From Psococerastis gibbosa (Eukaryota; Arthropoda; Insecta; Psocodea; Psocidae), in contig OZ020490.1 in the NCBI GenBank assembly GCA_963971405.1, positions 12,758,874 to 12,822,873 on the forward strand: a stretch of DNA of 64,000 bases. Reading direction: 5' to 3'. Position 1 is the first letter of the stretch. Each line of letters opens with the position of its first letter. This document shows positions 47,806 through 59,410 of the stretch, piece by piece. The translations under genes and the position numbers were made by a program. The notes beneath the pieces were generated by a model. The model worked only from the letters and a program-made list of their open reading frames with translations. It had not been told where the DNA came from and did no database searches.

Positions 47806-48085
47806 CTGGAACTGGAACTGGAACGGGCTGGAACTGGCTGGAAGCTGGAACTGGAACTGGCTGGAACTGGAACTGGCTGGAAGCTGGAACTGGCTGGAAC
47901 TGGAACTGGCTGGAACTGGAACTGGCTGGAACTGGAACTGGCTGGAACTGGAGCTGGCTGGAACTGGAGCTGGCTGGAACTGGAACTGGCTGGAACTGGC
48001 TGGAATTGGCTGGAATTGGCTGGAACTGGAATTGGCTGGAACTGGAATTGGCTGGAACTGGAATTGGCTGGAACTGGAGCTGGAA
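47806..48085 (-). repeat. Degenerate tandem repeat in the gypsy leader
   Basis: About 280 bp built from 6-base (ggaact) and 4-base (ggct) modules, free of stops in several frames, so it produces long Gln/Pro/Ser-rich and Trp/Gly-rich shadow frames. It lies between the primer binding site and gag. Confidence 0.85.
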
Positions 48086-48123
48086 TCTGGAAGGCTGCTT
48101 GTTCCGTTGTCGAGGGTCACCAA

Positions 48124-48510
48124 TGTAGCTGGTCGAAGGACGATGCAATTGAATAGGCAGTGTAGACTTGAATTGGTTTGTATTGCAGTGCTTCGACTCA
48201 AGTTAGAGTAATTTAACACACAGTGGTTACAATATGAGCTGTGAGACGAGAACGATACATGCTTACAATTAATATTGAATTTGATCCAGCCTGCTTCCAT
48301 ATAGAAAAACCAACTCTGTGTCCACAGCTAAAGGAGCTGATGAGACACAGAGGGTAGATTAAAGATATTATTGAATAAGAGAAATAAATACGTAAAAGGA
48401 AGATTGAGGAATATTGAATTATCTGAATGTGAACAGCGCCATCTAACGGGAAAAAGGTGAAGCTGGAAGCAGACTGGTTATTACACATGTGGGACTAAGT
48501 GGTCCCCACA
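48124..48510 (-). repeat. 5' LTR of the gypsy element
   Basis: 387 bp, identical to 43244-43630. Its - strand end (CAGCTACA) is followed by T and the primer binding site. Confidence 0.95.
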
Positions 48511-48669
48511 GATTAAATGTTTAGGACTGGTATCGGTTAGATTTTATAGTTCAGTGCCAAGACTTACTATATTTTACTAGTACTTCGAATTTCCAATACC
48601 TTAGCTGATTTATTTTCTTATTTCCTACTTTGGTCCGTCTATGTCTGTGGACCACAGTTTCGGAACCCC

Positions 48670-50386
48670 TTCGTCTAGTGTAACTTGGTTTTGAGAAGGG
48701 GGCGCTATATCCCCATTAGCCCATAGCTGGAATTTCAGTCGCTGACTTTTCAGTGAGCCGACTTCCCCTTTTCTTTATTGTCAACCCAGCTCTTGAAAAT
48801 TGAGCCTCACGGCAGGAACAAAGGTAGTTGTGCTGACAAAAACTTTCGGGCCAACCTGGCTATGGCAGGGATTGGAAGTTTCTTTACATCAATGAGGTTC
48901 TGTAGGGACAGTTTTGGTCACTAGGTTCGCTGACGACAAACCGATATCCATATTATTCAAAATGGCCGCCGTTTGCATGTGAAAGCTAAGCTCTTAGCTT
49001 CTAATTAATTCTTTTAATATTTTTTATAATATTTTTACTATGTCTGGACCTTATATCGCTGCATATAATTTATATTCTCCATGATTTATAGAATAATATC
49101 ACTTAAAAATAATACGTAATTAAAAATAATTTTAAAATAGTATCGAGGCTTATGGAAAAATCAACGCTTCGATATCAGTGCAACTGGTGCTGCCATCTAC
49201 AAAATGACGTCACAAATGAACCTCATTAAAAAAGACCTTGTTCATTTTTAATTGAGTTAAAAAATTTATCCGCAATTATCTCGAATGTTAATTTGTCACT
49301 AGCCTCAATGACAGTTTTACGATCAATATTCCATGAGAAATTCGATTTGGTACACCTATAAGGTTTTTCCCCTCTGTCTCTTACCTAATTTCCTACCTCC
49401 AACGCCTACCTACCCCCCAATAAACCAGTCTCCAGCATAACCATGGCCTACCGCACTAAGTTGCAACCACTTTTTTGACTGCAACTGCAATGTTTATCAT
49501 ACGCGTGCCTCAACCCCGCTCTAATCTACTTTTGTCGGGCGGGTTTTTTCGCCGCATATGCGAAGCATTGTCAAGCCTACCTGGTACCTGGGAGATCAGG
49601 CCAGCCTCTCGTATGTCTTCTCGCCAATATCGGCCGCCAGTCACCTCGTGTCCACTTTCGATTTCGTTTCGTTCCTTTCCCGACCGCCCCTGTTACCTCA
49701 TCGAAAACGATATATCGTTCATATTTTTTGTGTTCGGGTTGACTGTGCTGTTTCTACAAGAGCCTTTCCTACTCTTCCAACGGTAAGTTTAGCCACAAAC
49801 TATTGTACACTTTTTATACACAAGTTATTAATATTTGTGACAATTTTCAACCAGGGGTGTGTTTCAAGTGCAGCTAAGTTTATTAATTTCAAATTGGTAC
49901 ATTTTGTTCTACTTTGGTTTGGTATAAAAGAATGAATTGTGTTTTTTTAACGTCTGTAATATTTATCATTGTTCTTGCAATATATTGTAGCTAGCAACGG
50001 TATTTATTTCTCTTATACGATTGGAATCTTAACAATTGACGCCAGTGACTCTTAAAAGCTGTAGTATAGTATTGGATTAGGCTACTATTGTACGGTACAT
50101 CATAGTGCGTTCCGACTTCCGGTTAAGTAATAAAATTATTTTTTACTGTAGGCTGAAAAAGAAAACTCCCACAATATCCTTAAGAAAGAAGGGACTTGAG
50201 AAGCAAGTAGTAATACCTTTATTGTATAGTAATCCTCAGCCGGGACGCCATAAGCTAAGTATGAGGCTATAAGCAAAAACGAACTCTAAAAAAAATTCAA
50301 AAGAAAGACGTATCTGAACACTGCAGAAAATTAAAAACATTTAAAAATTAGAAGAAAAAAAAATAGTGACAATGATAAATTTAAAA
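48670..50386. other. Unassigned intergenic DNA
   Basis: No exon with supporting splice sites and no element ends recognised. Short open frames at 49475-49935 lack motifs. Confidence 0.35.
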
Positions 50387-50562
50387 AAACAGGTTAAGCA
50401 AACACAAACAATTCAATGAATGCATCCGATTAACCTCTTCAATCGCCTTCCTAACAGGCACTTATTGTGTCGAGTTACGACACGTCTCCGACCGCAAGAT
50501 GTGTAGACACTCGCACAAGTACAAGCACGCTACCACATTGCCACGGAAGTCGCTTAAAGTAA
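50387..50562 (-). mobile_element. SINE-B copy
   Basis: acaaacaattcaatgaatgc through cacaagtacaagcacgctacc, same order as the other copies; the tRNA-like head is on the - strand. Confidence 0.75.
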
Positions 50563-51383
50563 GCAAGTTCTGCTGATAATATTATACTAGTGCACAATGT
50601 GTGCTATCAGCAAGACCGTTGGGACGGGGAGACAGCGTCAGGGCCCAAGGGGTTATACCTTTGGATTGATGTATGCAGGAAGAAAGCGTTAGTTTTAGTA
50701 TCGGCCATATACTGTATATGCCTTGCAACAAAATGAAGTAAGAACACTTCTTTTTTCTAATAATCCCTCAACTTCTCTGCAGTTCATATTCCTCGTGAAA
50801 TTTGTATTTATACCAAAAACGGATAATGGGTTTGTCTAACCTTCTAACGAAAGGAAAAAACTTATTGTACTTATAGTTCTTTGGCTGCTTTAAATAAAAG
50901 TGAATGTAAATGACCAATCTGACCCATGTGGACCTTTCGGTATAGCCAGCGTTCTCAACAATCTTTTTTTTTATACAGATCAAGTTCCATTAGTTTTAGT
51001 GGCGGCCAAATGCTTTGCATCAAAATCAAGTAGAAACTTCTTCTTCTTACTAATAATTCCTCAACTTCCCTACAGTCTATAGGTATATTCCTTGTGAAAT
51101 TTTTATGGTGGAAAAAACTTGTTTTTTGGCTCTGAATTTCACACGAGAGTTTATAATTTATTGGTGCGAGCGTCCGTGGCATGAAAAGTCTTGTTTCATT
51201 TCCTACATTTTTCAAATTCTGCAGGCCACAGGGATATACAACACGTGCACTGTCTCATTTCCCTTTCCTCTTTATATGAGTTGTAATTTTAATTGTTTAC
51301 CATGGAGTTCCGTTGTTTTTTCCACTACTGATTGACTGTTACATATTTTAAGATTGAATGGACACCTGCGTGAATACTCTACA

Positions 51384-51555
51384 GCAGCCTGATCTAGGCG
51401 ATTATAATACCGGTATTTATTTAATCCCCTGGCATTAAAAATGTAAACAAGATAATTTTATAATGGAAAATGCTATTCAAAATTTGTTTGTTTACAGTTA
51501 TAATCCTAGGGTATTTATTTAACCCCGGTATTATAATCGCCTCGATTAGGCTGCA
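51384..51555. mobile_element. Foldback MITE family C
   Basis: GCAGCCTGATCTAGGCGATT and its near-complement at 51526-51555 enclose internal inverted taaacaa/tttgttta segments. It is the most complete of the four copies. Confidence 0.8.
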
Positions 51556-51864
51556 GGGGCTCGTAAAGCTTGGATTAGATAAAAACAATTGTAGGGGTGG
51601 CCCTTACTGTTGCTCACCTTCTCCTAAGTTGCCCTAATTTTCGGTTGAGGGCACTTTCTCCCTACGAGCGCTTCCTCCCTCTAATATATTGGGAAACAAA
51701 ATAACATCCACCGATGCCATTATATTTTTCTCCTATATATACATACATATATATATACATATCAAATTTTAATACGGGAGAAATTGAGTAGTAGAATTTC
51801 ATAGGGGATCTGGCAATTACATACACCTACACACTGTTCATAGTACAATAAAATAAGTAAATCC

Positions 51865-51962
51865 GCTTCGGTGGCAAGATGGTAGCGTGCTTGTACTTGT
51901 GCGTGTCTCCACAGACTATGCGATCAGAGACCTGCCGTTACTCAATGAGGCGAATGTAAAAA
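51865..51962 (+). mobile_element. SINE-B head
   Basis: The + strand holds the A-box-like TGGTAGCGTGC (51880-51890) then cttgtacttgtgcg. The 3' half is missing. Confidence 0.6.
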
Positions 51963-52871
51963 AGGAAATTTGTTTGTTTTCCTTATAGTTAAAAGGGAAC
52001 CACTGCAATTCTACTACTATTATAGGTACAAGTCGTCTTTTGTAGGCTAATGTCTGCTTGGTTTCTATAATTTTCGTAATTAATTGAGCTGTATAAGTGC
52101 CCCGGGGGCTGCACTCTTAGGGCAATGCCTAATCATGCTCAAAAACAAATTTATAATCCTTAAATGGGCAAGGTATTATTTCCTAACCCACTTTAATTCA
52201 GCGAGCTTTCATATCCGTATTATGGTACGTTCACTTGTCTATGTGAACGCTATTGAAATTAAGACATCATAAGGCGATATGTGAGACCGTTCTTAGAATC
52301 GCCCAGGGGGGTACCAAACTCGCCGAGTCACGGGTTACATATTGAAACGGTTCTAATAAGGCACATAGCGCACAGGTGAACGATTTAGCAATGGATTTCG
52401 GATAGGGACTCATAAGCCATAAGCCATAAGCCATAAGCCCCAGCATGGTTACAGGCCCTGATTACAGACTCCAAAATTTATTCGGTCGAAGAAATATTTG
52501 GAATGTTTATGATAAAGTGTACAATTTTCATCTGAATTTAGGTAAATTTATTCTACAATTTATTGTACTTTCCAATTTTTTTGGGGCCCTTATTCATTGG
52601 ATGGAATATTGGAACAATATTTCACAGTGTAAAATAGGGGGGATTGATTTAAAATTAAGTTACTTGTATTTTTCTCAGCAACGTTGCAATGTTTGCAACG
52701 TTGAAATCTAATGTAATTTTGCGTTTTAGGACCTGAGTTAGCCCTTATGAGACAATTGGACACTACCAAATGCCCCTTTTTGGAACTAAATCTAATATCA
52801 CATGAATTATTGCATTAGAAACATATTAATATGAAAATAATATGAGGGTTAACTCAGTTTCCAATTTCAAA

Positions 52872-54265
52872 GAACCGGTACGAGTGAACCCGTACAAGCT
52901 TTCCTATTTATCAATTAGTATAGATATCGAGATAGATAATATGAGTAATCCTTGGTAAGGAACCGGTCCGAGTTTACTCGAACATGCTTTCCAATTCATC
53001 AAAATTAGTAGATAGAGAAAATGAGAATTTCATGGCAAATAATTTTCATATGGTTAAAATTCCGATGCCTCGGGGGGGGGGGGGGGGGGGGGGTTGTCCA
53101 CCTGACGTCACTGGAGGTCAGGTAAATTCTAGATAGGTCAGACCAACATATTCCCACACAGCAATAATGGCAGGGCACGCAATGTATTTGAGCGTGAATT
53201 TTCTATCATTTAAAGAAATTTTTTTTTTGCACAAAACCAAATAGTTGTTTGCGAAAGCAACTTGTCCGGTTTCGTTACTCATTTTAACACCTAAAACATG
53301 CCTGAAGGTAGAAATCATCGATGGAAAGGTTTCGCAGAAAAATTATTTTTTAATCATTTCTCATGACATTGAGTTATTTTTATTTTTTTACCCCCAGAAG
53401 CAAACTATGAAGGGGCAAGCGACCCCATGCATTTTATTAACATTAATAACGGCTACAATATATGTTAATATAAAAGAAATCGTTGGAGCCATTTTTGAGA
53501 AATAAATTTTTTAGAGGTTTTTTTTGGAGTTTTTTGAGAATAAAACTCCCCCAAATTGAGTTAGCCCAAAATAAAAAAAAATGATCCCGAGGTATGATTT
53601 TTGTAAACTTACAAGCTAAATTTCATTAAAATCGACTGAGTAGTTTTTCCGGAAATCGATGAACAGACATACAGGCAGACATTTCGTAAAAACCACTTAT
53701 TTCAGTTCCTGGGACCTCAAAACGTGTAAATCCATTGAAATTTCGGAATCGAAAATTTCGACCATCACAACTTATGCGACGTATAAATTGTAGAGCAATA
53801 ATTGTCCTAAGGTTAATTTTCGGTTGTCTCTACTATCCCTATCCCGAAGCACTGAATTGAACGATGGGACGATTTCTAGTAGCTACATAGCAGCTACTAG
53901 ATAGTGACAATGGCAGGGTGTGCTATGTATTGGGCCTGAACTATCCATAATTTCAAACTTTCAAAACCAAAACTATGCATTCATCGATAGATAGGTTCCT
54001 GGGAAAAATTACCTTTTTAGGATATTTTTTTGAAAATTGAACCTTTTTATTTTTTTTTTGCAACCTGAACCAAATTATCAAGGGGGAGGCGGCCTAGTGG
54101 GTTTTGTTCACATTACTAGCAACCACATTTTATGTGATTTATAAAAAATCGTATGAGCCGTTTGCGAGAAATAATATTTTATCCCCTGAAATCTCGAAAT
54201 CGAAATTTTGACCATCACAAAGCTTTCCTTGTACTACGTTTGCGTATAAATAGGAAAACAAAAAA
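52872..54265 (+). mobile_element. Diverged family A element split by a younger family A copy
   Basis: The outer copy begins gaaccggtacgagtgaacc, is interrupted after ccttggtaa (52958), resumes near 53802 (attgtcctaaggttaattttc) and ends cgtataaataggaaaac. It shares subfamily features with 21694. Confidence 0.75.
52960..53801 (+). mobile_element. Family A element inserted in the previous one
   Basis: Full-length, from gaaccggtccgag to ttgtagagcaa, with a 22-base G tract at 53072. It is closer to the 60181 copy than to its host. Confidence 0.8.
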
Positions 54266-54430
54266 GGTTCATCCAGGTTCACCAGATTTTTCATATGCTA
54301 AGGTAAACCTTATTTCAATGCATATATAACGTTGTACGGTATGTTATTCTTTTGCTAACACCGTAACATGATGTAACTTGATTTGTAAAAAAATAGCATT
54401 TAATAAAAATACATAAAATATATATACTAA

Positions 54431-54720
54431 GGCACTATATACCCGGGTATTGTCATCCGCCATGTTGTATCCCAAATTTCCTATATGGTAAGTATTGTAA
54501 GAAAAGTAAAAGATTGAAAAATATTGAAAACACGAATATATACGTTTTAGTATTTTCTTATGAACTACTTCCCTAATTGGTAGCACGTTCTTTAAATAAT
54601 AATAAATAAACAACAGTAAATTTCTAAAAATTAATAGGTAAACACCCAATGCTTGGCTTATACACTAGACTTATAATGGATACAAGATGGCGGATGACAA
54701 TGCCTGCCTAATATAGAGCC
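54431..54720. mobile_element. Inverted-repeat element (290 bp)
   Basis: Imperfect 44-bp ends, with the common core ATTGTCATCCGCCAT and its complement. CTAA is duplicated at 54427-54430 and 54721-54724. No other copy in this window. Confidence 0.75.
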
Positions 54721-54724
54721 CTAA

Positions 54725-56330
54725 TATATACAAAATAAAAAATATATAATAAAAATAAACAAATAACATTAGGATGCCCAATCGAAGTACCTAGTTCCAA
54801 ATGTACGGTCAATTGCTGAAAGCCCAAATAATATAAATCAAAGTGTAAAGGTACATTTATTTAACTTAATAACATCTCACTCAATAGGCTTAGACCCTAT
54901 GGCTCTACGATCGATATTTCAAGTGAAATTGGTTTTTCATGAAAACACTGACAGGGAGGAGGGGGGTGTCCGATTGTCTCTCAATGACCTCATGCAAACA
55001 ACAATTTAAACCTATCGCTCTGCCAAGTCAAGGACAACAAGAAAAGGTAGCCGCCAGGTGATCTCGAACTCGTGACCTCTGACCCAGCACCTATACTAAC
55101 CAGCACCGGCCTCTTAGTACAATAATAACAGCTGTACTGTGAGAGGTTTGACGCATAAATTGCTATGCCTTCTCGGCTTAGCTACAAAAGCCTGCTTTAG
55201 ATGTGAATTTACTGATTTAAAAGGTTATCTATTGCATGTGTGGGAGTTACTTATAAGTGGGCCAATGATGTTTAATATTTTTTCTAGGCTGTTAGGCTGT
55301 TAGACAGTAGGCACATACTGTATATTTCGAAATTTGCAGTATAAATGATGCATACAAGGTCCAACAATAAAGCCTGTACCTGGTGGGTATGTCCTTTCAT
55401 TTTTCAAATTGTTGTTAGGGTAAGTTAAGAGAAAATTGGACACCGCCCAATATCAGTTTCATCATCATCTTCTTCTTCATCATCTTACTCCCCTTAGTTC
55501 CGTGTGTGCAGTGTGCTCATTTCTTGTACTCTATCCGTTCGATCGTCTTTGCCTTGAGCACTGCCAAAGTTTTCCCCCTTCTCGGCCAGTTGCTCGATTC
55601 ATTCTTGTGTCCTGTTTTCCTAACGAGGGGAAGAGGGGTCTCCAACCTTGTGGGTGATCCTCTCTTCTTTCATTCCCCCATCTGTGCCTTATGACTGCGG
55701 CAGGTAAATTCTAAATGGACGTTGCTAAGAACGCGACCTGAAAATTAATTTTTGATAAGAATGCGGCTTTTACAGTATCTACGAAGTGTTCGACAGGGCG
55801 GTAATTGAAATACTGATGGTGGAACGAAATTCGCAATCTTGTGAACACGCGCGCTTTACCACAACTAATTGTTCAGCACCTGAAATTAAAAAGCATTGAT
55901 GGAAAGGTCCATCAGAAAAATGACAGAATTTCTCATTAATTTGAGCCTTCATTATTTTTTCACACCCTGAACCGAAATATCATCAGCGGGGATGCGACCT
56001 AGCTAGTGGGTTCTGTTTACATTAAGAAAGACTAAAATATAAGGGAATTTAAAAGTAATCGTGGGAGCCATTTTTGAGAATAAACCTTTTGGGCCCGATC
56101 CGAAGACTTATAATTATTAACATTCAAGTGACTCTTATTTGTTATTATCAGGTCTTAGTCATTCTGTAGATAAACAAAGTTTATTTCTTTTTCGGCCCCT
56201 CAGTAAATACGTATCTGGGGCCAACCCTATTACCCATGACAGAGTTTCTCCAGTGACTTCGTGGAAGTGATACACTACAAATAAGAAAAAAATTAAAAAA
56301 TAACTTGCACTAATTCCATAAAATAAAATT
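54725..56330. other. Mostly unassigned DNA with one tRNA-like relic
   Basis: At about 55030-55110 the - strand reads agaggtcacgagttcgagatc, a B-box-like SINE relic. A (cttcat)n-like run lies near 55455. The short frames at 55436-55694 have no known motif. Confidence 0.35.
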
Positions 56331-56870
56331 AATAATAATAATAATAATAATAAACGTCTTATATTTACGGGGCGAGACTTAAGACTAGAAAGTCTTTTTT
56401 TGCCTAACCCACATCCAAAAACAATACAATTTACAAAATACATACGCTTAACGTAAACAATCTTATTCTAACAATGCATAAAAAGAACTTATTCTAAAGT
56501 GACGTGACGTAACACATACAGTAAATATCTAGACAGTATTCTTATTCTAAACCTATTCTGTTCCTAGTAATTTTTTCAGCAACTGGCTTTTGAACCCACG
56601 AATCTTTGGCTGCGATCTAATTTCCTTATCTAGGGAGTTCCACTGGCGGCAGACATTTACAAAAAAAGAACTACCATATAAAGCTGTGTTATGTCGGAGT
56701 ATTCGCAATACAAGTCCATTTCTATGGGAATTCAATGGCTTTAGGCGGTCATATAGATATGGAGGAGCTGCACTGTTCAAAACCTTATATACTAATAATA
56801 GTGAGTGGAAAGTTCTTCTTTCACCTAATTTCAGCCACTGAGCCCTGCGGTAGAATGGGGTTATGTGATA
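56331..56870 (-). pseudogene. LINE C-terminus with 3' UTR and (TTA)n tail
   Basis: The - strand reads RAQWLKLGERRTFHSLLLVY, APPYLYDRLKPLNSH, SSFFVNVCRQWNSLDKEIRS and a stop at 56553-56555, the end of CR1/Jockey-type LINE ORFs. A 3' UTR of about 200 bases follows, ending in the block shared with 30390, then (tta)n. Confidence 0.8.
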
Positions 56871-57014
56871 ATTAATATTGTAAAGTTTTATTTTGTGGAA
56901 TTAGTTCAAAGTTATTTTATAATTTTATTCTTATTTATAATAATAGTGTTTCTTATCAAATCACCATAAGGGCCTTCCTCTGACGTTATTATTCCCATTC
57001 TTTTTTTTGTTTTT

Positions 57015-58055
57015 CATTGCTTTCCAATTTATACGTAGTATGAGGAAAGCTTTGTGGTGGTCGAAATTTTCGATTCCGAGATTTCAACGGATTTACACGT
57101 TTTGAGCATCCCGTGGTTGGAGACCGTTATCAATATGGCTGCTAGTGTAGCCTGCACAAGAGAAGTACGCAATTTGGCGGGGAAACCAGTGATAAGTGTA
57201 GCCTGCACAAGCTAAGTACAGAGTTTTTGACCGGGTCCAGGTATCCGTTCTGCTATGCTGCAATGTGTAAGACTTCGATATTTTTTGCGTTGGTACTTAT
57301 CTTTGATAGTTGGCTTATGGTTAACGGGTGGCTCGTAAGGCATATTATGGCTCCCGCCGCTCCAGTTAATGTATCTTTATGGTTTTGAGGTGCCAAGAAC
57401 CCAAAAAAGTGGTTTTTACGAAATGTCGCTCTGTCGCTCAGTCTGTCACTCTGTCTATTCATCGATTTCTGGGCAAACTACTCTGCCGATTTGATGAAAT
57501 TCGGCATGTAGGTTCACAAAAATCATACCTCCGGACCATTTTATTTTTATTTTGGGCTAACTCAATTTGGGGGGTTTTATTTTCAAAAAACTCATAAAAA
57601 ACGCCTAAAAACATTATTTCTCCAAAACGGCTCCAACGGTTTCTTTTAAATTAACATATATTGTAGTCGTTATTAATGTTGACAAAATGCGGGGGGTCGC
57701 TTGCCCCTTGATAGTTTGCTTCTGGGGGTACAAAAATAAAAATAACTGAATTTTCGTAAAAAATTATTAAAAAATAATTTTTCTGCGGAACCTATCTATC
57801 GATGACTTCTACCTTTAGGTATGTTTTAGGTGTTAAATAGAGTAGTTAACAGAACCGAACAGTTTGCTTTCCCAAAAAAGTATTTGGTATTGTGTGAAAA
57901 AATATTTTTAAAGAAATTATAGAAAATTAACGCTCCAATACATTGCGTATTATTATTTTATTTTATTTTATTATTATTTACTATGAAGTAACTCATTATC
58001 TCTATCTACTAATTGATAAATTGGAAAGCATGTTCGAATGAACTCGGACCGGTTC
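57015..58055 (-). mobile_element. Family A element carrying a 275-bp insertion
   Basis: Minus-oriented copy from attgctttccaatttat to cggaccggttc. It is interrupted at 57107-57381 by unrelated sequence flanked on both sides by GTTTTGAG (57099-57106, 57382-57389), an 8-bp duplication. Confidence 0.8.
57107..57381. mobile_element. Insertion of unknown family with 8-bp duplication
   Basis: It begins catcccgtgg and ends tatctttatg. Apart from CAT/ATG the ends are not inverted repeats. A gtgtagcctgcacaag word occurs twice inside (57147, 57200). The duplication length suggests hAT. Confidence 0.6.
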
Positions 58056-58067
58056 TTTTTTATTTAT

Positions 58068-58245
58068 TTTTAAAAGGTTAATCGTGTACAAACAATTTAA
58101 TGAATGGATCCGATTAACCTCTTCAATCGTCTCACTAAGTAACCTAATAGGTACTTGCGTTGAGTTACGACACGTCTCCGACAGCAAGGTGTGTAGAGAC
58201 TCGCACAAGTACAAGCACGCTACCTCCTTGCCACCAAAGTCGCTG
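58068..58245 (-). mobile_element. SINE-B copy
   Basis: aaaaggttaatcgtgtac through gcacgctacctccttgcc; tRNA-like head on the - strand. It follows the family A head by 13 bases. Confidence 0.75.
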
Positions 58246-58261
58246 TATTAGATCAAGAGTA

Positions 58262-58490
58262 TTTTGTAACTGCAAAGGCTTTCACGGCCGGAGTCAAATG
58301 AAGAACCAGTAGAATCCGGGCTGATGGGCCGTGGCCGAATTGACTCGCTACGGAGCCACCGAGGTACAACCTTCGAAGTCTACGCAGCGCCACTGAAGAT
58401 GCCGACCGCAGACGTTGACGAAACGTTTGGAAGTTCACTTTCAATTCGACCACGGCCCATCAGCCCGGATTCTACGGGTTCTTCAAGAGT
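58262..58490. mobile_element. Inverted-repeat element, family M
   Basis: gtagaatccgggctgatggg near 58310 pairs with cccatcagcccggattctac near 58457. The left outer part aggctttcacggccgg and the inner gccgaccgcagac match 31766-31930. Confidence 0.65.
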
Positions 58491-58776
58491 ATTTTTATTT
58501 TCAATAGGCCAGAATTGCCACCCACATAAGTATGATTAACAGTTCCGGTGCGGTAGCCCCGGCCCGAATTAGGCCAATGTCCCGCCGCTTGTTAGGTACA
58601 TACTACCGCATACTTGTGATATGTGACATGATAGGGCAAGTACAAAGGTCACGGTACGTACCGCGACCTTGAAACCAATCAGGTGCCTCGCGACAGGGTG
58701 AATGATTGTTCTCGCTGGAGTTCTATATAGGTGAAATGGGACAGTTGAGCGCGCCAAAATCTGAATTCTGGGCCCA

Positions 58777-58938
58777 CGAGGCGATTATAATAACGGGGTT
58801 AAATAAATACCCTAGGATTATAACTGTAAACAAACAAATTTTGAATAGCACTTTCCATTGTAAAATTATCTTGTTTAAGTTTTTATTACAAGGGGATTAA
58901 ATAAATACCGGTATTATAATCGCCTCGATCAGGCTGCT
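58777..58938. mobile_element. Foldback MITE family C
   Basis: gaggcgattataataacgg and its complement at 58902-58926, with the shared internal gaatagcactttccatt. The left outermost bases are missing. Confidence 0.75.
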
Positions 58939-59049
58939 GATGCTGCGTCTCCTATAACCAGCCATTGAAAAATTGTAGCAGATGGCCCCAGGATTAAAAA
59001 AATGTTTTTTTGGTGCTCTCGAATGAGGAAAATAAACAGAGGAATAGAA

Positions 59050-59178
59050 TAGAGGAAAATAAACATTTCCGTCAATTCTGCAATGCGAGGTCGGTGGAAA
59101 CGCCACCTAAGTCTTGAATGTCTGCTACCACGTCACCGTTTTTGGAAATAGCCCTAGCCGGTCAATGGAATGGGCACC
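59050..59178. mobile_element. MITE family D, right half
   Basis: aataaacatttccgtcaatt to ggaatgggcacc, followed by TTA. It corresponds to the right arm of 15397-15783. Confidence 0.7.
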
Positions 59179-59189
59179 TTAATTAGGTA

Positions 59190-59410
59190 TAACTCGATAA
59201 CACAAACACTGCTTGTCTCTGCTTGTTCATTATCGCTTGTAGTCGGTGTAGGTTGTCATCAAGAACTTGTACCAGTTTGCCAATAGCCAAAAATTCATAC
59301 GGAAACAATACAAATAATGTTGGAGACCCATGGGGTCGTTGGCATTGGACAAGGGACCAATGGGTCACATAAGTAGGCCTGGGTCCACAAAAAGTCCTTA
59401 AAAAATAACT
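59190..59410 (+). repeat. Dispersed repeat K copy
   Basis: cgcttgtagtcggtgtaggt, attcatacggaaacaat, gggtccacaaaaagtcctt, then A-rich; same order as 4110-4290. Confidence 0.55.

Larger units (their letters stand above)
43244..48510 (-). mobile_element. Full-length Ty3/gypsy LTR retrotransposon
   Basis: 5267 bp between GATT duplications (43240-43243, 48511-48514). On the - strand the order is 5' LTR (48510-48124), a primer binding site starting TGGTGACCC one base inside the LTR, a repeat-built leader, gag, pro-pol, a purine tract AGGAGGGGGG and the 3' LTR (43630-43244). No env-like ORF. Identical LTRs and open gag and pol indicate a very recent insertion that may still be capable of movement. 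Confidence 0.95.
43112..48669. mobile_element. hAT-type MITE hosting the gypsy insertion
   Basis: CAGGGGTTCCCAAAC at 43112 and GTTTCGGAACCCCTTC near 48654-48669 are inverted ends, flanked by atctaatg and gtctagtg (6 of 8). With the gypsy copy removed, the element is about 290 bp and has gtggac near both ends. Confidence 0.75.

Noticed and set aside
47699..48211. Long Trp/Gly/Leu-rich + strand ORF and Gln/Pro-rich - strand ORFs
   Set aside because: They are products of the 4/6-base tandem repeat in the gypsy leader, open in several frames at once, with no domain.
56159..56443. 94-codon - strand ORF with Leu run
   Set aside because: The Leu run is the (TAA)n tail of the LINE read in reverse; not a gene.
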